Shown here: in pieces, positions 47,785 through 58,042 of the stretch | Numbering within the stretch: the first letter of the stretch is position 1 | Layout of the letters: the number at the start of each line of letters is the position of its first letter | Origin: Gymnopilus junonius | Lineage: Eukaryota; Basidiomycota; Agaricomycetes; Agaricales; Galerinaceae | Direction: 5' to 3' | NCBI GenBank assembly: GCA_015501075.1 | Contig: JADNYJ010000003.1 | Span: 124,001 to 188,000 of the forward strand | Length of the DNA stretch: 64,000 nt | Program-made: the position numbers and the translations under genes | Notes under the pieces: generated by a model | What the model was told of the DNA's origin: nothing | Seen by the model: only the letters and a program-made list of their open reading frames with translations | The model's database searches: none

Positions 47785-48982
47785 AGGCTAATGTGCTGGA
47801 GAATAGAAATTCAAAGGAATGTCGGGTGGACGATAAAGAGAGAACAAAAAGCCAAGAAGCGGAAATTCAAATTGGCGAAATTTCCTTTCCTCTGGGCAGC
47901 TGAAAGGGGAGAATTGTGGGTGGATCAGAATACCGCCTCAATCGCTTATTCTGACCTCTGCAAAATCAAGTCCAAACTTTTTGAATCTCCGACAGTTGCT
48001 ATATTAGACCATTACTTCGCCCTAAGAAATCTCTGCAGAACGTCCTCACGTCAAGTTCAACCTTCTCCAACAGATCTAGAATCAAGAAAAGTCACAAGTA
48101 CACTTACCCCTGCCTATTCCCAGCCGTATCTTCATCCTAATTCTCGGAGCAGTCATTTATCTGATCTACGATAAGGACGAACTTTGTTTTGAACCAATTT
48201 TGAACTAATTCTTGCTGTCGATGATACCAAGTTGAAGTCCCATGGACAGGACTATGCCATCTTGATTTCTGAATCGGCCACCCTGCATCTGGCAGTACTG
48301 AGCCTTCTCCGAACCCCGATGCACCCTGTTTTTGAGTCAGGCAGTATTTGGGAGGCCTCTTTTACCTCATCCTCATGTGGTAGAGTCAGGTCCTAAGCCC
48401 TATGCCTTGCTCATACCTGTTCGTACAGGAGAGCTTGCAATTGTGAACCTCTTTGGCAAGGGAGGTGAAGCCGTAAAAGAAAGGACAAATCATGATACAA
48501 ACTTGTATCTCCCAATCTATGTGAAACTGATGAAAGGGGTAGATACGCAGCGGGAAGCCTGCCGTCTCAGCAGCCAAACAATCTCCATCCAGTACCAATA
48601 ATGCAATAGCAACGTGGGGCTCGGGCTTCCGTTGTCAGCCAGACTCTTACATGAGGACGATATACTAGATCTAAATGAGAAGTTTTGGGAAGGACAAGGC
48701 ATTCACAACTTGAAGTCTAAAAGCACAAGCTTGACCGTCTACCAACTGTACAGACCCTGTAGCCCTCAAGAAGCAGTAGAGGTGCAGGTGATTGTGATTA
48801 GTGTTAGATTAATGCTGAGAGGTTGAAAGCGTGACCAAGTACTGTATATTGAGTTGAGGGCCGGTTTGTGCGCGTTTCGGGTAAAAATCAATTAACCTGA
48901 CATTCCTCTTTCGGTCACACTGCCTTTCATATTGTCTCGCACTACTTTGCATGCAACGGTCTCGTATTCCTTGGTCAACACT
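47785..48982. other. Long intergenic region, no gene recognised
   Basis: 1.2 kb between divergent EMG1 and MYND genes. Plus-strand open frames occur (47740-48174, 48332-48601, 48614-48826) but none has a recognisable domain or convincing splice joins. A small unannotated gene or a relic cannot be excluded. Confidence 0.35.
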
Positions 48983-50200
48983 ATGCCTAAGCGACAGCGC
49001 CACTATTCAATCTTCTCTCCTCCCAGTCTTTCTATGTCTGAACTCGTTAAGACTACTCTTGATCATGACTCTACCGATCTGCTTATTGAAAAATGGCTCG
49101 AGCATCACAACTCCGGACATGATGCGTACCATGAATGGTTTCGGGACGTTAGAGAGCGCAAGCACGAGCATTTTGGAAAGCAGATTATTGCATGGAATAA
49201 AGGAGTATTTGCGCCAGAGAATGTCTTTTGTCGAACCGTAGATACTGGGCGTCTGATTCCTCTTGATCGCACATGGACAACGCATGTCTACCACCATCAT
49301 TCGATGCAAGAGCGAAGGAGGTCGATGATGCCTGTCGTACTTACAATGGTAAGACTGTCATTCTAAGCATTACTCTGCATCTCACATTTGATCATCTAAT
49401 TAAGCTTCCGGAACTAATGCTACTTCGTGGCATGCACGATACAGGTTGCGATGAAATATATATTATTGTCACTGATCTTAAACGGCAAGAAATGGACGAC
49501 ATAACTGAATATTTTAAGCTTGTCTGCAAGTATTGCTTCGGTAGAGGCTGTAAACCAAGCATGGAGAGACGAATACAATATGAACGTACGTCCGCCTTTA
49601 AATTTTTTCCCTTCAATCGCGTCTGACAAGGCGAATCAAACAATAGATATGCGCTTAACACACACTCTCCATCGCCAACATCGTACACCGTGCTTTCCCC
49701 AGATTGATCTCGCAGTACGCGCAATCCTGTACGAGAAACGACCTCGGTTTCTTGTCCTTTTTTCCTACCAAACGACATCATATTCGCAAATCTTTTTCAC
49801 ACACCCATCATATGTGCCCGACGAAGACATATTTTACGATTATCCCACCGGCTGTCCCAATCCGTGCTGCACAGACGACTGTGAGATGATCCGCTTTCCA
49901 AGAAGAGGTCTCAACACCGCTTCCGTTCTGCAAATCAAGACCAAGGAACGACGGAGACGTGTGAAGGCAAAGGATATGTGCAATTGGATTGATTGCGACG
50001 TCGCTTTCGGGGAATGTCCGGCGCAGAATATGAGTGCAAGTGGGAGCTCAGAAGGCTCAGATGTAAGCGTGGAGCCATCGCATGAAAGGTCAAAGAATCT
50101 TGGTCAAGTCTGCAGCAAGTGCAAACTTGTCAAATACTGTTCAGCTGAACATCAAAGGAACGATTGGGACGAGCACAAGCGGGTCTGCGTCAGGGCCTGA
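48983..50200 (+). CDS. MYND zinc-finger protein
   Basis: The C-terminus carries a MYND zinc finger: CNWIDCDVAFGECP, then a Ser/Glu-rich insert, and VCSKCKLVKYCSAEHQRNDWDEHKRVCVRA, so the Cys pairs and final His/Cys are present. MYND fingers bind Pro-rich partner peptides. Upstream, the first frame (MPKRQRHYSIFSPPSL..., ATG 48983) gives LLIEKWLEHHNSGHDAYHEWFRDVRERK. A central part (FLVLFSYQTTSYSQIFFTHPSYVPDEDIFYDYP) lies in the frame of the finger. Between 49240 and 49760 two to three introns are needed and more than one frame looks coding, so that part is unresolved. The function is unknown. Confidence 0.72.
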
Positions 50201-50643
50201 GGGCTATTATTCCCTTGTTTCTTCGTTTTATTTCGGCCCATTTTCCATGTTGTACCTTCATCATTTTCTACTGCCATGCACAATAGTTTTGTTCTGCACT
50301 TAATATCGCTTTCATCTTGCGCTCACTTCGCGCTGCTGTATTTCAGATTCCGTGCAAGGACATTTTGACGCCATTCAATTCAAAATTCTCTTTGGACTTG
50401 TACTACAAGTACTTATGTATCTTACGATCAGTCACGACGTACATTGATATGATTATTCTTTGCGGCGTGATGGGCACCCTTCATTGCGAGATTTGGAGAT
50501 CTAGAACGATGATGTCATCGCAATTAGTTGCAAATCAATGGTTTCGGAAATTGGAAATCACTTGGTTTGCATTCCAACAACATTCCAACTTCCAATTATT
50601 TACATCTAATCTTCCGTTTAAGTCTCCAAGCACACACACTAGC
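50201..50643. other. Intergenic region between MYND and NAXE genes
   Basis: 443 bp, pyrimidine-rich just after the MYND stop. Contains the NAXE promoter. No ORF or RNA gene supported. Confidence 0.45.
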
Positions 50644-51788
50644 ATGCTCCGTTATCTTACTGCAAGGCTAGCTCAGACCGTGAGCTCCGAAGTGCCTGTA
50701 TCTTGAAGAAGGTGCTGAAGACATCGTGTTTATCATTCTAGATCGACCAGGAACTCATGGGAGTTACTGGAGCTTTTAGTCTTGAGCAGGTAAAGTTTTT
50801 ACAGATTCTATTCTGATGAACCGCTGCTTATCAGCTTCACCGCTCATTGTAGCTGATGGAACTTGCTGGTCTGGCTTGTGCCCAAGCTCTTGCTTCCGTT
50901 TATCATAGGGATGTTTACCCCCGAGTCTTGGTCTGCTGTGGTCCTGGAAACCAAGGTTGGTGTCGCCATTGTTGTTTCGGTTGAGTGCGGTTCTTATCCT
51001 GGTATCTGAAGGTGGAGATGGCCTTGTTGCTGCGCGTCATCTCGGTTCGCCCCCCCTTGAATACGGGTTGTCCTATTGGTAAATAACTTGAAACCAAATC
51101 TGCAGGCATGTTTGGCTATCGGCCAACAATTTACATGCCCAAGGTATCTGTGGTTGCTTGCTTTCCATAAAGCTGAATAGGTATCTGAATTAATGTTTTG
51201 CGTAGCCTGGATCCAAAGAACACTATAAAGTATTCTCTCTGCTCCGTCTCAAATGAGCTTTGCTTAACTAGAGACATTTAATTCAGCGTCTCCAAAAGCA
51301 GTGCGAGAACATGGAAGTTCCTATCATCCCCCCCTCGAACGATATCGAACCTCTACAGAAAGCGCTGAAACAAAGTGACGTCGTTCTTGATGCAATATTT
51401 GGATTTTCCTTTCAGCCTCCAATTCGCGCCCCCTTTGACACTGTGATTACATTATTGAACCAATCTAGATTACCTATTGTCTCTATTGACATTCCTTCCG
51501 GCTGGGATGTCGAGAAGGGTAATGATTCTGGGCTGGGACTGCAGCCAGATGTCCTAGTCAGTCTCACCGCTCCCAAGGAAGGTGTCAAGGACTTTACAGG
51601 ACGGCATTTCCTTGGCGGGAGATTTGTTCCTAAGTAAATGTTCATTTCATTGACAGTACATATTGGTGCTGATGCTTGTTGTTCTCCCAAGATATCTTGA
51701 AAAGAAATACGAATTAAATCTACCTCCATATCCCGGCTACGACCAAATCGTGGAATTGGTATCTGACAAGACGCCGCCAAAGTTTTGA
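50644..51788 (+). CDS. NAXE: NAD(P)H-hydrate epimerase (YjeF N-terminal domain)
   Basis: Epimerises the damaged R-form of NAD(P)HX so that the partner dehydratase can repair it. Exons read in order [85 protein letters not shown]. A long exon with QSDVVLDAIFGFSFQP, LPIVSIDIPSGWDVEKGN and DVLVSLTAPKEGVKDFTGRHFLGGRFVPK comes next. The last exon, YLEKKYELNLPPYPGYDQIVEL, stops at 51786-51788. GPGNQGGDG-type and DIPSGW motifs are the diagnostic YjeF_N signatures. The length (about 240) is normal. There is no fused dehydratase domain, as in other eukaryotes. There is no clear mitochondrial presequence. Confidence 0.93.
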
Positions 51789-51942
51789 AAATCATCAAAT
51801 AAACGGACAGTTTGGATAATTTACAAACAGAATTGTCACAACAATCTTTCTTTTTGCCTTGGAAACAAAGGCGAGACGGAGAACAAATTGTAGAATACAG
51901 GGCAGGAAAAATATTCCGTAGAAGGTTATAGAACGTTAAGTG

Positions 51943-52973
51943 TCAATTACGCAGCAAAATTTTGATGCGTTTAATCAACTCAGCCGCATCAGTTGCCTCC
52001 TTGAAATGAATGTTCAAAAGCGTTGAAGAGCAAGCAAAAACATTCGCATAAAGCTACCTTTTCGCGCAATTTCGCCTGTTCAAGTTGATGCCTTGCTTTT
52101 TTCGACATATCTTTTAGAGCTTCTTGACGAGCGGGTTTATTATTTTTCACTGGACATAGAACATTGGTCATTGAACTCTTTCGACAAAGCTAGTATTGAC
52201 CCACACATTCTACTGACATCGGCGATCTTCTCTTGTCGCTTCCTGAGCATTTCTTCGCACAAGGGAGTGTAAGCCTCCTGAAGGTTGCTGAATATTTCCT
52301 GAATGCAAGAAGAGGATCAGACAGCGTGCCGGGAAGTTTACAGTAGATATACGAAGAAACAGACTTCGTGAGTAACCAAAGGTTGACGGCAATCTTTTTC
52401 AAGTTTTTGGAATTGAAGCTCTTGATCGAACATTTCGAGTAATCTTTCTTGGGTTTCTTTTCTGCGTTGTTGAGAAAATCAGTAATCAGTTGACTGTACC
52501 CAAGCCCGCATGTGGATCAAATTTGCCCACAGTGTGTTAACGCCTGAAGTAGCAAGTTCCTTGGCGTTTTTCTTAGCCACCGCATATACTGCCTCCTTCT
52601 TTGCACTTGAACGCGTCTGTGTCTTCTTGGACATTTCCCCTAGACATTCGTGTAGTACTCTGTCGGAGCTGAGTGAGATTATGGGCCGTTCTTACGCGAT
52701 TTAGGGGGTTCTTTGTCAACCGGTTTCGCGCTTTTGGAGCACAAAATGTAAATTCTATAAGAAAAGGCGAGAAAAAAAAAGAGAACTTGTTTTCCTCCTC
52801 ATCAAAACCTTCGTCAATAGGTTCATTATCCGAAACCCGAGGCTCGCGTTCTTCAGCGACAGGTCGATTTCTGGTGCTCTTTCGGACACGTTTGGAGGCT
52901 GATGCAAAGGTGCATAGTCTAAATACGTTAAAGATAAAACATAAGAATAGATATTACTTGGGCTTTTTGGCAT
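51943..52973 (-). CDS. Unidentified nuclear-looking coiled-coil protein
   Basis: I do not recognise the family. Minus-strand exons join to a charged protein: ASASKRVRKSTRNRPVAEER (NLS-like), an acidic stretch IDEGFDEEEN, KSAKPVDKEPPKS. A clear exon follows, MSKKTQTRSSAKKEAVYAVAKKNAKELATSGVNT, spliced (donor GTGGGC) to LKETQERLLEMFDQELQFQKLEKDCRQPLVTHE. Then EIFSNLQEAYTPLCEEMLRKRQEKIADV, NKPARQEALKDMSKKARHQLEQAKLREK, and a last exon, EATDAAELIKRIKILLRN (stop 51945-51943). Heptad-like helices dominate the second half. The start is uncertain: the ATG at 52973 does not join in phase with the NLS exon by the obvious splice, so the true start may lie further upstream. Confidence 0.6.
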
Positions 52974-53173
52974 TTAGGCAAAGCACGGAGGACGTAGGCA
53001 GGGTGTGTGGTGGTATTTCTGAACTAATTAGTAAGGCTGAACGTTGAAGCTTTGAAGCCCCTGGGCCTTGAACGCGTCGCGTTAACCTCTCCCATCATGT
53101 GACACTAGTAACGCCGCGTCGCCATCCCAAGCCAAAGTTATTTGACACTTATCCAGATTGAATTCAGATTTAC

Positions 53174-55183
53174 ATGCAAGCTTCGACATATTTAGCCCTT
53201 GCTATCCGCATTTTTATTGCTCTCTGCACGCGAACCTTCTTCCAGCCAGATGAATATTTTCAGTCTCTAGAGCCAGCTCACCACCTCGTTTTTGGCTATG
53301 GCGTCCGGACATGGGAATGGACCATCTCGCACCCAATCAGAAGCATCATCTATCCAGCTCTCAACGTACCGATTTACTGGCTGTTGAATGTGGTCGGGCT
53401 GGTAGATTCTGGCTGTCTGGGAGACTGGCTTCTGGTAGGTGAGTGTCTTCTGTTTACGTAAAGAGGGGAATATTCATCGACTACCTATAGATCGCTTTAC
53501 CAAAGGTTCTTCACGGAACATTAGCAGCATTGACTGATATTTACTTGGGAGAACTTGCACGCTTCGCTCTCGGCAGCGACTATGTAACTGCTGCAGTTCG
53601 TGAACCCTCCACGGTTTCGCCATGAATAGCTCTGACTATCATTTAGCTCCTTGTATCCTTGTCGTCCTTCTTCCATGCACTGGCGCTATCAAGATCACTC
53701 TCGAATTCACTAGAAACATCCCTTACGACTATAGCCTTTGCGCATTATCCATGGGATGCTAGTTCAAATTTCAGTCCGCATGTACTATTCAACAGGCACG
53801 TTCAAACATTTCCTTGTCCGTAGATATGCGCAAACTCCGTTTTTAGGTCTAAGCTGCGGAAAATGGCTGTCTTCAGCGCTTTGGCATGCATGATTAGACC
53901 CACGAACGCTGTCATATGGGTTTTCCTGTATGCTAACTTATTCGTCGCAGTCCGCAAGCACAAGCGGATAGCAGTGGCCATTTTACGAGATATTACTATG
54001 ATAGGGTAAGACCTGAGTACCCTACTTGAAAGGGACTCACTTCGCTAAACATTTTATTCAAAAGGCTGTCCTCTATTTTATTCTTGTTTGCCGTCGACTC
54101 TCTGTACTACGGAAAACCCACTTTCACCCCTCTCAACTTCCTAAAGACTAATTTATCTTCAGTGTCTCTATTCTATGGCGCAAATTCCTGGCACTATTAT
54201 TTGACCCAGGCTATTCCAATATTGTGCACGACGGCACTCCCATTTACAGTGCATGGCGCCTGGACTGTGTTGTTCAAGTCCCCTCACAACCAGGCCTTAT
54301 GGACCATGCTGCATACTGTAATCTGGACTACCGGTATCTACTCCTTTGCTGGCCATAAGGAATGGCGTTTTCTGCATCCCATCTTGCCATTATTACATAT
54401 TTTTGCGACCAAATCTCTCGTCGACTCGTCAAGTCAAGTCAAGAAAAGAGAACATGGTCGTCTCTTGCCTAATACCGTCAAGGGCCCAACCAGTGCAGTC
54501 AAGCGATTTCTTCGCCTGCCCGATATTCCTCACAAATACCTTACGTTGCTTCTCCTGACCCTACCCGTCTCCCTTTACGCCATTCTCTTTTATTGCAGTG
54601 GTTCTATCAGCGTTCTTTCTTATTTCCGTACTCGTCCAAGAGACGGTTTGGGCAACGGTTTCGTTGGTTTCTTAATGCCGTGCCATTCTACTCCAGGATA
54701 TTCTTATTTACACAGAGACAAGCTCTTGGATGGAGGAATGTGGGCTCTCGGATGCGAACCTCCGTTCGGGTATGTCCCTACATCATCTTGCATATTTATT
54801 TACCTCATTCTATTTTCAGTGGGGAGGATCCATCCACGTACAAGGACCAAACCAACATCTTCTTCGATTCTCCAAAGGCGTATCTCTTGACTTACTTTCC
54901 CAACGCAGTCGATCCCTCTTTTCCTCCATCACCATTCCCCACTTCGATTCCAGGAGCACCCGCACCAGTGCCCACGCTGTCAAAATCTTCAGGAAAGCTC
55001 GTTTACCCCTGGAGGCACGAGTGGCCACGCTATCTGGTCTTTTTCGGAGATTTATTAAATCGTAAAGGTATACAAGTACTTCTGGAAGAAAAGGGTTATA
55101 AAGAGGTGTGGAGGGCAGGTCGGGATTGGGAAGGCGAGGGTGATAGAAGGGGCGGAGTGCGAGTGTGGCAGTGGTTACCCTAG
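53174..55183 (+). CDS. GPI10: GPI mannosyltransferase III (PIG-B/Gpi10)
   Basis: ER enzyme (GT22 family) that adds the third mannose to the GPI anchor precursor. The start MQASTYLALAIRIFIALCTRTFF is a first membrane helix followed by the GT22 luminal motif QPDEYFQSLEPAHHLVFG and TWEW. Other family blocks: IALPKVLHGTLAALTDIYLGELA, SLSSFFHALALSRSL, MAVFSALACMIRPTNAVIW, LSSILFLFAVDSLYYGKPTFTPLNF, FLKTNLSSVSLFYGANSWHYYLTQ, and FAGHKEWRFLHPILPLL. Helices alternate with loops over about 560 residues. The soluble C-terminal part includes PGYSYLH and a Pro-rich stretch, ending RVWQWLP (stop 55181-55183). About seven introns. The neighbouring minus-strand gene starts close by, so the promoter is probably shared. 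Confidence 0.92.
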
Positions 55184-55344
55184 TTCATGTACAGGTACAG
55201 GTTATGTGGGAGTATCATACACGTTGTGAATCTAATACAAACGAGACCTCCTATGAGGCCGCATAGTTGAACTGATAATAATCGTAAATTTCTAGTCCGT
55301 GCTAAGAATTAATAAATAAGAGAAGGTGAAGCACAAACGACAGC

Positions 55345-57930
55345 CTAAATACGCGATAAGTCGCGCCCCCAAATACCACTGCAATAAGACCTTAAGTTTT
55401 ATTGAAGGAGTCAGAGCAAAAAGAAAAGCATACCGGATGATCCAATCAATCATCAACAACGCCCGCGTCCTCGCGCTGACTTGTTCATTCCAATAAATGC
55501 TCCTCCAAGCATACATCGCCGCCAAACCACCCATAAACGAGTACTTCCCGAAATCAAACACGGCAGCATTCCCGATATACGCCAAGGTGCCCAGATGGAA
55601 ATATTTGAATGGCTTGTGGACGTGCTCGTCACGCAACATGCGCACTGCCTCTGGTGACCCAATTTCCGGAGAAGGGTAGTCAATCTGCGGAGGAGGGGTG
55701 TGAGCCATCTTGTGAAGCTTCTTGCCGAGGTATTTGCCTTGCTGAGAGGCGACCTGTGCCGTTGCGGGAAGAGAGGTGATGCGACTGCCAATTTCTTCGA
55801 GGAGCTTGAATAGCTCGTTGAGATCGAGACTATTGTCCGCATTCGTGTCGTACAGTTCGAAGAGTTCCCTGACTTGGATAAGGTGGTCCTCAGCCATTGG
55901 TACGCGCGACTTTATCTGTTCAACTATGTAAAGATTAGTTCACAAGCTACAAACGGAAGGTTAAGGAAGAGTGACCCACCCATCTTCTCCCATTCACTCA
56001 AATCAATCTTTCCGTTTTTATCCTCGTCGCACTCTTCGACTAATTCTAAAAAGTGACTCATGACGGACGTTTCAATCTAAGCAGGATAATAAATCGACAT
56101 GGGATATAGAGAGGAAGTACAAATGCAATTTTACGCACCGTGGCACAATCGCCAATGGCGTACACTTCACCGAGCGGCGCGCCATTAACGCGCAAATGAG
56201 AGTCAACCTCTATTGCTTTCTTATGCACCTGGTTGGGAAGAAGACTGCTAACACGTGCGGTGAAAGGATTCATGGCGATGCCCGTGGACCATAGGACAAA
56301 ATTTGTCGGTATACTATGTTGCTCAGTTTCACCTTCGGAATTCTTTATGGTATATAGAACATGGGTAGGTGTGACGCCAGCGACACTGCAAGGGTGGGTG
56401 AGTTTCCATGAAACCAACTTATGACGATAACGTATAAAGTTGACTGACCGAGCAGAAGTGACTACGTCTACGTTATCTCGTCTAAATTTTTGCTATGCAT
56501 ACAACATCAGTGACGAGCATGTTCGTAGTCGAAGCCCAACACACACCTCTGCATACTTGGAAATATCCTCCGAATACTATGCAGTATCAGGCTCCACCTG
56601 AGGAAGGACGGGACGAGGTGACTCACTGTATTTAAGATGTGTTCTCTTGACTGGATGAGGTGGATAGATACGTCCTCTCTACATATCTTAGGGAACTACG
56701 AGAATAATTCATAAAGGTTCTCGTAAATGAAATTTGGAAATAAACCCACGTAGTTCATGATATCTTCTTGGCAAAAGTCGTAGATTTCCTGAAGTGAAAA
56801 GTCAGGAGGCACTCGTGGAAGTAATTGTGCACTAGAACGTACAGCAGCAGTTTCTACACCAGTCGGACCTCCACCGCAAACGACGAAGCTTAGCAAACGT
56901 TTGCGATCCTCTGGAGATGTCGTGGGCAGGCTTGCGGTTTCGAAGTTCTCTATAAATAGAATAAGTACTGGCAACACGACACTAGGACGCGTCGCGTACC
57001 CATTATACGTCGCCTTATAGCTTGTGCATCACCGATAGTCTTCAGCTGGAGGCAGTTTTCGAGGCCAGGTACACCATGGGTACTGGAAGTAGAGCCTACA
57101 GCAATAATTATCTTATCGTAACTTGGGGTAAAGGCATTTAGGATAGTGTAAGGTGTAGACATAGAATACCACGCACGGAATATAAAATCGAGTTGGTCGA
57201 CCATCTGCGGCAATAGTTTCTATTTCGACAAGTCGTTGCGACATGACAACATCCACAGCTTTGCCGTTGACGAAGTGACCACGCAGACGTGCCAGGATTT
57301 TACGTACAGGCTCCACCAAGGACCTGACTGAAACGGTGCCCACGGCAGCAGCTAAGGAAAATTGAATATGGCGCAATGGCAGGTAAAGCACAGCAGTACT
57401 TACAAGGAAGAAGAGGAGTAAAGATTGTATAGGTTTCGGAAGAAACGACTGTTACGTGGTAATCACCGGGAGAGAGGGACTTGAGGACGCCCATGGCCTG
57501 GTAGGACATGCGTAAGAGAGATAAGGAGAGGATTGATCAGAAAACGTACACCCCAACCTGCCCCAATGACGACGAGTCTGGGCTTGCTAGCGAGCTTCTT
57601 GGCTTCCTCGTCTTCTTCATCGTCGACGAGAACGCTCGCTACCGGGAGGTTCTTAGGGCCACCGCGGTGGGGATTGAGGGCAAGGGGGTTCACAGGCACG
57701 CGGTCGATGTGCTTGTCGGAGTAGGTGAACATGTCGTGGACGAGGATGCCTGCGCCGACGACAATGACGCCGACGACGGAGGAGAGGCCGACAAAGGCAG
57801 TCCATTTAGCGACGGCCTTGGTGGACTGGAGATAGCGGGGGAACCTGTGGTGGTGGGGGGTGGAATACGGACGGAGATGAAGGGGAGGAGGTCGCTGTGC
57901 ACGACGGGGAAGGGAGGCTCGCCAGGACAT
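55345..57930 (-). CDS. NDE1: Alternative NADH:ubiquinone dehydrogenase with EF-hands (Nde-type)
   Basis: Single-chain type II NADH dehydrogenase of the inner mitochondrial membrane, passing electrons to ubiquinone without pumping protons. An Arg-rich presequence (MSWRASLPRRAQRPPPLHLR) is followed by a membrane helix (FVGLSSVVGVIVVGAGILV). The FAD Rossmann motif is VVIGAGWG-AMGVL; then VVSSETYTIFTPLLP, YDKIIIAVGSTSSTHGVPG, and the NADH Rossmann motif VVCGGGPTGVETAA. A block with FVLWSTGIAMNPF and GEVYAIGDCAT follows. Two canonical EF-hand loops, DEDKNGKIDLSE and DTNADNSLDLNE, lie in an insertion before the C-terminal amphipathic part. The end is WIIR-GIWGRDLSRI, stop 55347-55345. This EF-hand insertion marks the Ca2+-regulated external class. 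About eight introns. Confidence 0.93.
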
Positions 57931-58042
57931 GATGGAGCGGTGGAGAGGTGCAAGCGGTATGTCATTAATCTAATTATAAATTAAAATTAGAATTGATTGT
58001 GCGAACTGCCTGACACAGCTCTCTTCTTTCCTCCGTCCGACC
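57931..58042. promoter_or_regulatory. Short bidirectional promoter NDE1 / YTH
   Basis: 112 bp between divergent ATGs. Contains TTAATCTAATTATAAATTAAAATTAG-type AT-rich sequence (about 57965-57990). Both genes must share it. The 5'UTRs are therefore very short or overlapping. Confidence 0.5.
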
